Source: Membranipora membranacea
Taxonomy: Eukaryota; Bryozoa; Gymnolaemata; Cheilostomatida; Membraniporidae
DNA length: 64,000 nucleotides
NCBI GenBank assembly: GCA_914767715.1
Contig: OU612065.1
Coordinates: 33,418,001 to 33,482,000 of the forward strand
Direction of reading: 5' to 3'
A program made the translations under genes and the position numbers. The notes beneath the pieces were generated by a model. That model saw nothing but the letters and a program-made list of their open reading frames with translations. It was not told where the DNA came from and searched no databases. This document shows, piece after piece, positions 1-13,000 of the stretch. Numbering within the stretch: position 1 is the stretch's first letter; each line of letters starts with the position of its first letter.

Positions 1-24
1 TAATCCACTAACTTATCAACCAAA

Positions 25-800
25 TCACAGCCAGCCCTTAAAAGCGTTCGGGATGGCGATCGCGACCGTAGGCGGTCGTTAAGGAGGTGGGTGGGAAGCT
101 AGGAAACTCCGTTTTTTGCAATTTATTACTTTTTTAACTTTAGCACCTGTTTACAGCACTTTTGCCTCATCTCACAGAGTTCTAACCCTGTTTTTCAGAT
201 TCCTCATACCTTAAAACATACATGTATGTTGTCACATCAATAAAATAACATAAATTTGCAGACTTATTAATGGTTGTCTTCTCCTATGTCTGGACATTCT
301 CAGACACGGCACTTTTCGGAGACTGCTAGCTTGTTTAAAATGAATGAGACTCGTTATATTTTATTAGGATTAGGATTTTATTGTCATGGGAAGCCAACTA
401 TTTAATTAGCATGGGAAAATATAGGGAAAAAAGAAGACAATCTCATATAATATAGCCTAAGGACCATTTCTAGCGAGCCTTAATTTATTAAATCATTTTC
501 GAGTCTCCGAAAAGTGCCGTGTCTGAGAATGCCCAGACATAGGAGAAGACAACCATTAATAAGTCTGCACATTTATGTTATTTTATTGATGTGACAACAT
601 AGATGTATGTTTAAGGTATGAGGAATCTGAAAAACAGGGTTAGAACTCTGTGAGATGAGGCAAAAGTGCTGTAAACAGGTGCTAAAGTTGAAAAAGTGAT
701 AAATTGCAAAAAACGGAGGTTCCTAGCTTCCCACCCACCCCCTTAACGACCGCCTACGGCCGCGATCGCCATCCCGAACGCTTTTAAGGGCTGGCTGTGA
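25..800. mobile_element. foldback (long terminal inverted repeat) element, about 776 bp
   Basis: Positions 25-324 are repeated as a reverse complement at 502-800 with few mismatches, leaving a loop of about 177 nt (325-501). The outer ends begin TCACAGCCAGCCCTTAAAAG and close with the complement. The six bases accaaa stand directly outside both ends (19-24 and 801-806) and look like a target duplication. There is no transposase, so this is a non-autonomous element that could form a 300-bp hairpin. It lies in an intron of the SLCO gene. A 63-bp piece of the same end occurs at 29084-29146, so it belongs to a dispersed family. Confidence 0.85.
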
Positions 801-950
801 ACCAAATGTGTAAATGCCCGTTGCTGAATTTTTCTGTTAACATGCCAGAGACAAACATTACACTAAAAAAATGTGTACATCAAATTTAACCCTGTGTGAT
901 ATTTGTTACCAGGTGATTTTTTCAAAAGAAATGCCATTGCTCATACTTAC

Positions 951-3656
951 TCTGGTGGCTGCTGAGGAAAGTTAACATATAGCTTAGTAAGAGCTCCACC
1001 ACCTATAAAGCCGATAGCTGGGCCGACTATAGAGCCCCCTACCATTATACCTGCAGTGATAAGAGACATAGAGGCTAAGGCTACATGGAATGTGTTTTTT
1101 TAATCACACTAATGTGTTATGATAATAATAATGTTTAAGATGCACATATTTTAACCCCATCAATCACCATGATAAATCCAGGCTTTCAAGTATCAATTAG
1201 GCAGTAAAAGAAGTTCAGCTAAGGTTTATGCATTAGAAATTTACCTAAACATCAACCTGATAAACTCCGACTGCCTTTAAGTTATCAATAAAATTTAACA
1301 AAAAATAATCTACATACCGACATAAAGTGGGGCGACTTCAGCCGGTAGACTCTGGTCGATGTAGGTAACTCCTAGTGAGAAAAGTACAGCAGATGTATAG
1401 CCGTTGATGAGCTGTCCAATCAGGAGGAGAATATACTGATAGCCAACACTCTGCTTCTCGTTTTCTTCTGGATAACATTCTGTGGTGCTACCTGAAATAA
1501 TGTAGCAGAGCACAGTTAGTCAAAAAGTGATGCAAAGGTGTTGAAGCATACATATACAGTGAAGTGAATTGTCTACTGTCAATCTTGCTTTTGATCGGGC
1601 TGGCAGACTACATCTATAATTTAATGGGAAGTGGCTAGATTCTAACGCATATGAATGTATATTCTTGACAAAACCAAATGATGTTTGATGTTTGATGTTT
1701 GTTTATTTAGACATTTCCGGTATCACTCCTAAAAGGTTGACAAAATTGAAATGTTTACATAAAAATTGATGGAAAAATATTGCACTAGTTGAAAAATCTC
1801 ATACAATACAAATACAATACAAATATACCGACTCGACAACTACAAAGCATAAACCTTGACTTAGACTGTGCTTACCGTTACTCGGCTGGCACATAAGGGA
1901 GTATGTTCTGATCTCTGGTTCATATGGAGGTGATGTGAAATAAGCCAATGACATGATGAGGCATCCGACACCCATCGCTAAAGCTGACGAGGCTATAATC
2001 CTAGGCTGATGTCCTTTACCTCCATAGTATCCAACAAAAATTACCTGCGAAATTCAGATTGTTGGTTGATTTCAAAAAGAAAGGAAAATAAGGAGGGTAT
2101 TTATAATAAGGAGGGAATTTATAGATATATGTGTGGGCAGTGGTGAAAATGGTTAAAAATAAGTGCCTATACACTAAATATTGAGATCAATCCAACGCGT
2201 AGCGTTGGCCAACCAAGGAGCGGGCGCAGCCCGCTGCGGGGTGGGTCCGGGAGGGGCGCAGCACCCTCCCTATCACGAGGGGTGCGGGGGTTCTCCTCCA
2301 CAAATTTTTTTTGATATTTGTGCCCTATTTACAGTGTTTCTGGTGTATCATTTTGACGTTTGAGCCTAAATCTAACTGAGAGGAGATGAATGAGAGGAGG
2401 CAAAATAATAATACTGTAGCCTTATATCCAAGCAGCTGCTTGTTGCTTGATGAATGATGATCGTGATTTCATCAACAATCTGTAGAATAATTGGAAACTC
2501 AGTCTAACTTTGATCAAATGAAAATAGTCCAAAAAAGATACTGCAGTCAGCAATTCAATGATGCAATAGACTAGTAAATAGTGCTGCCTATGGCATTGAG
2601 ACTTTGGGCTGAAGCAAACAGTAGTGTAAAAGTAAACAAACCCCACAATACAACATGAACAAACTTATCCAATCATACAAAGCGCACAGCAGTGATAGGT
2701 TATAAGTGCCTATACACTTATTGAAGGTGTATAGGCATTGATGTGAACTTCCTATACACCATATAGGCCCGTATAGGCCCATTTACACCACTGTGCGTGT
2801 GAATGAGTGCACCATTTCCTTTAGAGGCAAGCAAATCCAGGAGATAAAAATATAATATCTATCAGCTATCTGCCTGAACTCTGAACAATTCTATTGCAGC
2901 AGCAAATGCAAAAAATGAAAAGAGCTGAACATCAATTCTATTACGTTTCCTTTGAATCACCATTATAATATCAGTTATTTATCAATATATATTACAATTT
3001 GACTTCTCATTACTTCTGGTGAATCAATGAACAGGAGAAGGAGTAAGTTGGGTGGAGGTACTCACCAATACTCCAGCACCGACATCATTGATGCTGGCAA
3101 TGAGGCTGGATTGAGCACTAGTCAGCTGAAATTGTCTTTCATACGAAGGGATATTCACGTTATTCACTCCGTTTATAGCAAACCCTGAGAGAATTTATCT
3201 ATATTAGATGGTAAAAATTGGATCAATGAGCTTCCAAGGTGGAGTTCACTGACTGGACGCGATGGGAATCATTAAGGGCAACAACTTAAGCATGGTCCAA
3301 GATGCTGATGAGACATTTTTCTCAATTTTCTAGACCCAATCACCCAGAGGGTAAAGATCAAGTAACTTTCTCAACTTGGATATGAACATCAAAGTTACAT
3401 GATAACAACGCTAACCTTGGATCACCATGAAGGTAAATGCTAGCACCATAAAAGCTTTCGGATTTGCAAACTTCTGTAGACAGGCTGGTTTACAAGATGA
3501 TGTGTATCCACATCTTGTGTCTGTCTGTTCTGTCTCGTCATCTTTGACCAGGTCAGCGGTGCTCTTTGTTACAGCTAAATCGGGATTACTTACAGTTATT
3601 GCTGTTTGTACTCTTTCTAAGCTGATATTATCAATACCCATTCTTCTCTGCAACAT
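951..3656 (-). CDS. organic anion transporter (OATP/SLCO family), N-terminal exons, continues off the left edge
   Basis: Five minus-strand exons join with consistent phases: 3416-3656, 3066-3184, 1876-2044, 1318-1491 and 951-1080. Together they encode about 278 residues. The start is taken at the ATG at 3654-3656 (MLQRRM); another ATG lies 15 bases downstream. After a polar 60-residue N-terminus come membrane segments typical of OATPs: the FQLTSAQSSLIASINDVGAG region of TM1-2, a GVTYIDQ motif matching the family's GVTYIDD, and the glycine-rich TM segment ending in ALTKLYVNF. The family has 12 membrane segments and usually 600-750 residues, so roughly the first 40% is here and the rest lies left of position 1. 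OATPs move amphipathic organic anions across the plasma membrane. Exons are intact with no stops, so the gene is probably functional. Two transposons sit in its introns. Substrate and orthology cannot be told. Confidence 0.85.
2138..2793. mobile_element. non-autonomous hAT-like element in an SLCO intron
   Basis: The ends are inverted: CAGTGGTGAAAATGG at the left and the complement of CAGTGGTGTAAATGG at the right. Eight bases outside each end (tgtgtggg and tgcgtgtg) agree at six positions, which suits an old hAT-type 8-bp target duplication. The interior carries TAAGTGCCTATACAC in opposite orientations near both ends. It also holds a GC-rich block (about 2200-2300) that shares 32 identical bases with the non-coding end of the hAT element near 37350. 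No coding capacity is seen. Confidence 0.65.
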
Positions 3657-3704
3657 ACATGATATGTATTTTATGCTTTGCCATGCTGTACTGCTATTCA
3701 AATA

Positions 3705-5150
3705 GCCTCTGTGGATGCAAGGTTATTCACAGAATTAGATCTTTATTTATTTCGCCATATCAGCCAAACCCGAAAAACAGATCTTTACATGTTGGGTACA
3801 AGCGTACAACTTGTAACATTGGGCCAGCCCTGATGCTAAGATTGTAATGTGCAATACACTAGTTATACCATACTAGTTATACATCATTATACAAATAACC
3901 TTATGGGCAAAGCATATAATTAAGTAGAGCCATAACCACACAATAAAAGGGACCCATGGCAATAGCAATGATTTAAATTTGACAAAGGGTGCCGCAAAGC
4001 ACAGCTTGACCATCCTGTACTTGGGTTAAATTATCAACACTACAAGATTTAAGGAAATTTAGAACAAGTAGAGAATTGAAAAAAAAATTCAAAATACTGT
4101 TGCAAAAACTAGATATCACACACTTTTCTGGCAGGATAACAACTGCAAACTTTTGAGGAAGGAATTTTTTGGTTAATGTTATTCATTGATCCAATGAAAT
4201 CTGCTTCGAGAAAGGCCACAAAATTAAGTTCAGAGCCTTTGCGATGTACAAATATTTTATAAAGAGATTATTGAAAGCAGTAACAGCAATAAATTTGATT
4301 CTAGCATCATCATTTTGTTCACAAGATATCAATAAAACAGTCCAGTTATATGTAGAATAACAACATTTTATCATGTTGCATCATTAAAAGCTGGTTTTCC
4401 GAATCCCTAACTTTGAGAGATTTCCATTGGTCATTTCTTAACCGTGACTATATTTTAGTTATGCTGACAAAAAAACAACATCAAACGAATTGTATTTGGT
4501 TTTATTCAGCAATGGTCATAGCGAAACAACACAGAATTACTTGTTTTAATTTTTTGAAAATATGCCATATTTAAATGTCACATATGACACTTCTAAATCA
4601 TGAAAATGAAGCTAAAGAGTTACGATCGAAACATAACGTCCAATATCAAGAAATTTTTGGTTCGCTCTTACCTTTCAACTCCTAGCTACCTTTTCTCCTC
4701 GAAGTTCTGTGACACAATGACACAGTGCACGAGCGGAATGCAGGTCTACATATTTCACCTGACTTATTCACCTGACGAAACCGTGCACTTTAAAAGCGTG
4801 TGATTCCATATTTTGCAATCAAAAAGTCAACGACCTAGGAACCGGAATGCTAGCCATTCATCATATATTAAAAAAATATTGCTCGCATCAAAAAACATAC
4901 TCAGTGAACAAAAAGAGTGAACTCCCGATTTAGCAATAGTTATTCCAATCAGCATTTGTATCAAAAGAGTCAATACATTAATTAAAACACGAATCAAAAA
5001 GGTAGCTCACACAAAAGGGTTTTGGTACTTTTGGTACTGGTTTTTGGCAAGGCTAAGTACTCTTACTCTGCCTAGCAATGCTTTAAATGCACTTGCTCTT
5101 GGCTCATTTTCCTCCGTGAATTAATACAAAACAGCAGTGAGCCACGTGAG
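3705..5150. other. intergenic or 5' region upstream of the SLCO gene
   Basis: AT-rich DNA without a convincing exon, RNA gene or repeat. It probably contains the SLCO promoter or a 5' untranslated exon, but I see no clear TATA box or splice pair to place one. Confidence 0.4.
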
Positions 5151-5154
5151 AAAG

Positions 5155-5467
5155 CTACACCAGGGTGCTTAGCTTGCCAAAGTTCAATCTACCAACAACA
5201 CAATCCCAATTAATGTCACTAATTTCTGTTTTTCTAAGTGGTTTGTCTCCTAATGGCTCACCATGGAATGATTTATGGTTGACTCTCAAAAGCGGATATA
5301 AATAAATAGAAGGCAAACCAGAGTCTATAGATAGTCTCTGGGCAAGCAGTGGAAGTATATCCTCGTATATGTTCAGAGCATTAGCTGCACCAATAATTGA
5401 AAATACCACTTACCAATGATTATAGCAAAACCTGATTCAATTAAAGGCTCAAAGGCAAACCTGACCT
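5155..5467 (-). CDS. possible terminal exon(s) of an unrecognised gene
   Basis: A minus-strand frame ending in a stop at 5155 encodes about 80 residues with balanced composition (reads ..ALNIYEDILPLLAQRL.., then ..KTEISDINWDCVVGR..). Just upstream, 5416-5467 could be another short exon, with a good acceptor (cccag) and a gtaagt donor, reading ..FAFEPLIESGFAIII. The gap between the two would be an intron of only about 29 nt, which is implausibly small, so the join is doubtful. I do not recognise the protein. It could be the end of a minus-strand gene whose earlier exons I cannot find, a pseudogene exon, or chance. Confidence 0.25.
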
Positions 5468-5668
5468 GGGATGTCAATCAAACCATCAACCAGCAAAAAC
5501 AAGCAGCTTTCAGTAGGAAGCAGTATTTGTTTTCATTATTGGATACAAATAAAGCACATAGTATGTGCTTGCAGCAATTACTACTCCTTCTTTGTGTTAG
5601 CTCAGAGATGGGTGTATGATGAAGATCAGTCGTTTCATATAACCTTTTTGTATTCTATTAGACTGTGA

Positions 5669-7068
5669 AGGGGGGGGGGGGGTGTATAGTATTAGGATTT
5701 CCAATTAAACGTCAACTCATTAATGCAGGAGGAGACAATTTCTAATAATCTGTAATTTTTATTCACACCCGTGTTATTGATACACTCGATATGGTGCACT
5801 TTGGGGTGTACACTAACAACTAGTTAATGGCAAATGCTCAATTCATATAAATATACAACTCACCGAATTATACTATTCTACCTCTGAACCGACAACCATC
5901 AAAGTAATTTAATCCTGATCGACCTGTCCTGTTACGGTGATATCGAACCTAGAGATAGACAAAAACACGGGTGAGAGACATCGCCATGATAGAAAACATA
6001 TACAATATAAACAAAACAAGATATAAACTCGCAACCACAATCACACAATCATCTTGGTTAGGTTTACTTAGCTGATTGCATATTCTGTTTTTGTCGGTGC
6101 TTTTCTGGTCGTTTTTCTTGTTGTTTTTCTGTAGGTTTTTCTGTAGGTTTTTCTTGTTATTATAATACTATCTAATACTGAATATGTGGCTAGGTATCTG
6201 TGTGCTGTTGCCACATATTTCAGCTCCAATTAATGTCTGATGTGCTCAGTTCTCTTGGTGGGTCAAGAGTCCCCGAGCTAAGCTCTTCACTTGCTATTAA
6301 TACTTCATTCACTCTCCCTAATCATCCATGATCATTCATGTATGAACTAGGGGTCCTCATTAATACTTTTAACATATTTGTAATACATTGTAGTTGTCTT
6401 CTCATCATGTTCATGAGAAGACGACTAGCAAAAGTAATACCTAAATTCCTCATACTCACAATCTCTTCTTGCATTCACATTACGCGTAACCACATTCATC
6501 TAAACTCGTTCAGTTCACAACATTATGCCAGGGAGGGTGGGATCTAGAGCAAGTTTAATCCAATTGCCTGCATTCCTGCTGCTCCCTTCCACTGGACCCA
6601 ACCTCCCTGGAGGCTGGTTATGCCACAACAACAATAATGAAATACACACATTACACAGTGACATCAGGGTGACATCCAGACTGCCAGGATAAACATTAAA
6701 ATATTCTTTTCATGACGCATAACTTTGTGTCCATTACATAATGCACATGACAAATCCACTGACTGTGTTACTGCCAGGTTATCATTATTTCACTCAATTG
6801 CAATAATTGTAGGATACAGTGGTCAGTTTAATCAAACTACCACTAATGCAATTCCACACATGGCAAAGCATGGCTACGGGTGGTGTAAAAAGTGTGAATT
6901 ATTACTGGAATGTAAGCAGATGAGTCAACAAGATGCTAATAGTGAAGCCGTTAGTCCCAGGGACAAGGGATTTTATGTCAATCATTGTTTCACACTATTT
7001 GGTGTTATTAAGATGGCTTATGGCTATTGGCAGAAGTAACTCCTTCCAAACATACTGCATAAACTAAG
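5669..7068. other. intergenic, includes a G homopolymer
   Basis: A run of 12 G near 5670 and otherwise AT-rich sequence. A 104-codon open frame at 6725-7039 lacks domain features, has no splice or Kozak support and is probably chance. No RNA gene seen. Confidence 0.4.
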
Positions 7069-7272
7069 AGCAATCACACGAGTGTCAGTTCAGTTTTGGC
7101 AGCTTGCTGCACACTTATGATTAGGAGGTCCTCTATGGCCTCACCTCTAGGATGCATTCTAGTTTTCTAGAATGTATCACATTCTCAGTATGAGGATTAG
7201 GGCACCTTGCGTCCCTCTTTAGGGGAAGCCCAATCTTCTTTTTCTTAGCAAACAGCAATCACACGAGTGTCA
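7069..7272 (+). mobile_element. SINE-like insertion with 19-bp target duplication
   Basis: The 19 bases agcaatcacacgagtgtca occur at 7069-7087 and again at 7254-7272, flanking a 166-bp insert (7088-7253). Long direct repeats of this size are typical of LINE-machinery (target-primed) insertion. A related sequence at about 12786-12950 shares the head TCAGTTTTGGCAGCTTGCTG and the block GGCACCTTGCGTCCCT, so this is a short dispersed family. I cannot see clear A and B boxes, so its promoter origin is unknown. Confidence 0.7.
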
Positions 7273-10003
7273 ACACGAGTCTGAATAATTATTGTTGTAG
7301 AGATTGCAAACTGGAGTATATTTGGATTTCTAGACGTTACTCAAGTTTTAAAATCGCCAAATTTAAAAAAGTCAAAACAAAAGTTGAAAACTCTCTGAAC
7401 CAAGGTGTAATTAATCCCACTAAAAATCCAAAGCAAAAGTCAGCCAACAGATTATAACCAAGTCCTGAACCTACTTGCAGTAAGGGTGAGAGGAGACTTT
7501 CACTTCCAGGATATCATCCAACGCAGAAATCCGTGATCGCAGTTTCAGAGTGCGCTACAGAATATTTTTGAGAGTACTTACCTTCACCAATTTTGGGTAA
7601 AAATCCTGCAACTGTCATCGAATTTCATTGGCCCAATCCAAAGTGCCAGCTGTTTTCATAATGACTATAATTACCAAAGGCGCCAAAATTTCCCAAAATT
7701 CTATTCTTGCAATTAGACAGCTGATTCTTTTGAGAAGGTGTGTTTCAAGCTTGAGTCCCCACCAACAAAGAAATTTGTGAATTAAGGAATAACATAATGA
7801 TTTAATCCCATACATCATAATTCCCTCACTGCTCCACTTATGAATCTGACACCAGACAGCACAGAGATTTACCTCAGCCTATGTGTCAGGTATTTAGAAG
7901 TCGAAATTGACAATAGTCTTTGATTTGAAGAAGTATTGTTACCTACCGAATGTTCAAAAGCTAGACAAAGGCTCATCATCTTCTCAAGCAATTTAAATTT
8001 TCAAGAGACAGTGACTGATTTCTGAGTTAAATTTGTGTGCATTCGCTGAGTAAGTTATTTCCATCATTTAGTGATAATCTTTTAAATCTTTATGGCGCAA
8101 TGAGAAGTTGCTGCATATAGTGTACAAAGTAGCATATGGAATAGGTCTCTGCCTAACACTGGACTAGATCCACCTCCACTCCAAATTTGATAGCATAATC
8201 AATCAAACTGGATAGACTGATATGAATAATGCGCTGCAATCAGAAATCATAATTTTGTTAACACAGTTCATAAATTTTATAAATCAAAGATAATTGTTGC
8301 CATTGTTCTATTTTATCAGTTTCAATCTGTATAATATATTTTCGGGTAGCTATTTAACCAGTTCATCTTATAACCAGTTCATTTTTTGTCATAAGCAGCA
8401 AAACCATTTTGCTATATACATTGGTTACATGCGACCTAAAATTAAACTTATCCGAAGCAATATGTAAACATGCCCTAGGCCTAGTCCAAAAAAATGGTAT
8501 CAGCAACGTGGAGGCTTGAGACTGAGTCATATAAATAAAAACAACGGGTTGATCATTTTTGGGTACCTCATTATTTCCATTCTATACAAATGGTAAACTT
8601 TTTCGTCTTAGATCCGTGTTCTGGTTTTCCAAGGACAACATGCTCATACCTAGATTATTGAGAGCGCATAGGTATCACAGATGCATAATTAGATTTTATT
8701 TCCACCCGGCAGTCTGTTCTAGAAGGGTAAGTGAACGGAATGTTGCTGTGAGGAGATTTTTTGGTTCAATGCATTACCAAGTACACTTTAAATGAATAAA
8801 ACGAACAATGGGCGGAAAATAAATTTCTCTGTATTCGATTAACTTTCCTGGCATTGCAACTAGCATCATACATGATATCATGCAATGCATAAACAAATCC
8901 ATATATCGGCTTTATTTGGTCATCAAAGATACTAAATTACACCCAACCAGGAAGCAAACAGCTTCAATCTTACTAAGGTTGCACTGTATGATTATGTTAT
9001 AACACTAATATGTAGTATCCATACCACAACAATCATAATGATAATTCTATGTTACGTGACAATTGAATTCAAGACTTTGTGTACTCTATCTATATATCTA
9101 TATATAGAGAGACTTGAATCTGATTTCAATAGAGCCTTGATTATAAACGGTCAATAGAAATTTGTTGAGTCATGCACATTGGTCATGCTTAGTAGCTTAT
9201 TAAAAGTAGATCAATACTCTAGTTGTAAGAGGCCTTTGTGTATGTGTAAGCGCTGCCCTTCTATATAGAATTGAAATATATTGATTGATTGTTATTATTC
9301 AAAATCGAAGCTTGGTTCAGTCACATCAGCATAGTTGGTAGCTGCTATGAGTATACAGTTATAGCACAGTAACTAGCATCTAACCGCTACACACCCCCTG
9401 AGGTAAGTGTTGTTTGTTTTATCGTGTTATTACTCGTGCTAAGCCTGGAGCTGTCTACATAGGCCTACATAGGCCTACTTATTGGTCGATGTATGGATTG
9501 TTAGTCCGTTAGATTCTACTTGCAGTACCGTCAACGTCTACCAAAATTTAGTTTGTAACACATTTCTGCCTTCTCTCTCATACTGTTACCATATCCAGAT
9601 CGAATGAATTGGAAAATGTGATCAGTGGGTTAGTTCCTGGATATGTAAGGCTTTTGAGTGAAAAATTGAGGGGGAAGACCTCAGATAGCTGATTTTGTTA
9701 TCGGGACTTTGGTGCATTAGTATTGATTGATCACGTTGCTATGACTAACCTTAACAAGTTGTGGGATCATTAATCTGGTTCACAAGCTCTGGGAATGGGA
9801 CCTGTTATGAATTAGTACCATTCCATGCAATGCGCTAACTCCTGAAGCCACCAACTTTGTGCAAAGTGGAGATGGGTCCCTGTCCCTTGTATGAACTCAT
9901 GATGACGACATTGCCTGCGAGCCTAGCCTGATACGCACCATGTTTTCAGGCAACATCTATTTTGTAGATACTTAGGGATTACACTCATAGCTGCGAGAAG
10001 CAA
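7273..10003. other. intergenic region upstream of the TMEM272-like gene
   Basis: No exon, RNA gene or defined repeat recognised. The 78-codon frame at 8559-8795 has no family features. The promoter and any 5' non-coding exon of the gene starting at 10004 should be in the last part of this stretch, but no strong core-promoter motif stands out. Confidence 0.4.
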
Positions 10004-13000
10004 ATGTCTAATACTTTACCACCTTCATATGATGATGCAATAGGTGGAGACCATGAAGTACCTACCCCACATACGAGACCAAAGAGAACACTCAGCACTC
10101 GAATAGTCAACCTTTTATCTGGTACCAACTTTAATTTTTCCGATTAGTTGTTATTTTATTTAATATACGGCGTATGCACAGCTTAAACCAACACATCACA
10201 CCACACACCCAGTAAAAGGAACCTACTCTGCCTCTTCGATATGAAGATTGGCAGGGTTTGCGGCGCACATTGGTTTTGGGCACGGCATGAGTACCTATTT
10301 GTTCCCAGTACTTGTCCCCAAGAGGAGATAACTCTCTCCGCTTTTGAAAATGATGAAGATTGCTCCTGGTTGAAGCAGGGAGGGTAGTTGAAGGCTTCAT
10401 TAATATTAAATCATCATCGAATATACCATCATTATGCCATTGAGGCAGGGAGGGAGGGGCAAGAGTCTGGAGGGCTCAGACTAATTCAAACTAAGTGTTT
10501 GTGATAGGCTATATATGTTTGATCTATGGAATATACCACTGTGTTCGGGAGTGTGATATCTGCTGGTCAACCACAACATTTATGTCACACTATTTATGAC
10601 GTCTTTCATATGAATAAGAATTTGTATACTAACTATTTTAGTGAGATTAATTTCCCTAAGCCCATTTAAATCATTAATTTTTGATGATAATGCAGGTCAA
10701 ATCAAACAAGTTTTGTATGTCAATTATTAGATTATTATGAATAGTCAGAGAGCTTTTAGTGAAGTTCAATACTATTTTTAGTAGTGGACTGTTTTAGAAT
10801 GATATTGTCCTACATGAATGCTTTTAGGATTGCATTGTGTTATGACATGACGTAATACTGGTTTACTTTCTTTGTTATCAGAACCTCCTTCATATGCCTC
10901 GCTGTTTGGTGGCCAGGCTGTCTCTCAGTCGGAGTCTGCTGATAATGAAGCAGCTAGCGGACAATCCGAACCAGTATTCACAGTAGAGGCTGGTAGCAAT
11001 GCCAGTACAACTATCTCAAATACACCAGCACAGTCAGCTCAAAGAACAAACGCCGCTCCAGTAACTGTCTCACGTAGACCACAAAAACCAAACTGGTGCA
11101 AAAAGGATGTCTGGGAACCAAAGCTAAAGAAATTTTGTAAGTTTATGTGAGGGTGTGAGGATGTGATGATATTTGAAAATGATATATGCTATATTGAACT
11201 GTGGTAGAGCTGTTGTGCTAAATATTTGACCAGTAAATGGCCATCTACCACACATACTTGCAAATGGCCGTCAACTTTTGAGAAACACCCAACTGCCACT
11301 GCTAACTGGCCGTCCATTTTAGAGTGAATTAATTTCAACAGGTGAGGTGACTGTCAAGAACCCATCAGTATATGGATATTTTGCATTTACCTTAGTGTCA
11401 ACACGATGCCTATTTGGCATCTGCCGGATGTCTGCTTGGCAACCGGTGGGTGCTTAGAAGGCATTCGTATGGGTAAGTAACAATGACAGCATAACTCTTG
11501 GGATATTCAATTTTCAAGGGAGGATAACTCTTAATAGGAAGTTTTGTTACATCAATCATGGAGTTTCCTCCATGCATCAAGTACCCAGATTTCAATTTGC
11601 TGCAACTTTTTTTACATGCTTTATTTCAGATAAATATTACTTCATGGTAGGATTTATAGCTTCTATACCTGCAAGTATAGCGCTGGTGGTTATTGGTAAG
11701 TGCCATTTAATAAACTTACAAGTTGCCCTTATTGCTATATAACAGGAATATAATTTAAATACACCAGCTAGAAAGTAGTACACATTGAGTTTTATCTCAT
11801 GTAACAGAAAATGGAAGGAGGAATCAAGAATTTTATCCTATCAATTATATTGATGACATTTTCAGTCATATCATCAATTACCACCCATAATAGTCCAACC
11901 AATCATCCTGCCTGTTCCAACACACATGCTGTGAATCTTAATGTACCTACCTTCATGAGCGAAGCTACGTTTCTATGCCTTAGTTTTAGGTGCCTTTATG
12001 TCTGGACTAGCAATATAGGCGATTTCTCATACCAGAAAATGTGGACCTAATTAAAATGGCCGAGTTTTATTAGCTTTTATGCCTGGAATGCTGATGAATA
12101 ATTGGAGTTGCCTCAGCCTGTTGTATGCCTGTTGTGATTAAGATCCAGTTCGGTCTGATATTTTTTTGTGTATTGGTAGTTGTCCCCCTCATGATGGCGT
12201 TAGCAGCAGCGGCTCGCCAGTAGAACAGAATTAGAGATATATTGTGTCTATATTACTGTAGGCTGCATTTGGCCAAAAAGGTTACATTATCCAAGGTGTT
12301 AGAGTCTCTAACTCTTTACATTATACTAGTGAATTCTTTCTTTATTTATACTCTACTTTTCAGCTCAAACTGATGGTCCTAACAGCAAGCCTTCAATCGA
12401 GTCTACGACACAGAGCTATCAGTATATTACTACTGTAAATAGCTCAGTGACAAACAGCACAGTGGCAGATTATAGCAACCAGCACCTCATATGTCCCACA
12501 TCGAGAAATATACATGTCTACATGACTGCTTCGGGAGGCTTAGCTCTGGCTGTTACTTTGGTTGTTGGTTTTCTACTCTTCAAGGCCAAGACTGAGAGGA
12601 CTGGCGACCCTCTCAATGTTAAAGGACTCAACCTACTCTTCTTACCGATATTTGGCATGTTTCCGGCATACTTTTTTGGTGAGTAACTTTGGTTCATTTA
12701 CAGCTTGCAGCATTTTTAGTGCATTTCAACTTAATTAAGAACCTTTTGGCTAAGGTCAAAGTGCTAGTGAATGTTAAGTGCCAGTTTCAGTTTTGGCAGC
12801 TTGCTGTAAACCGAGTTCTAGAGGTCTTTTATGGCCTCACACTGATAGGATACATTCTAGTTTCTAAGATGTATCACAATCTCAGGATGAGGATTAAGGG
12901 CACCTTGCGTCCCTGTTTAGGGGCAGCCAAATCATCTGTTACCTGCTATCCTGTTAAATCACGGCCATCATGAAGCGCGGGCCTACATTGATTGCTAGTT

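Noticed and set aside
6725-7039. 104-codon plus-strand frame
   Set aside because: No domain, no splice partners and random-looking composition.
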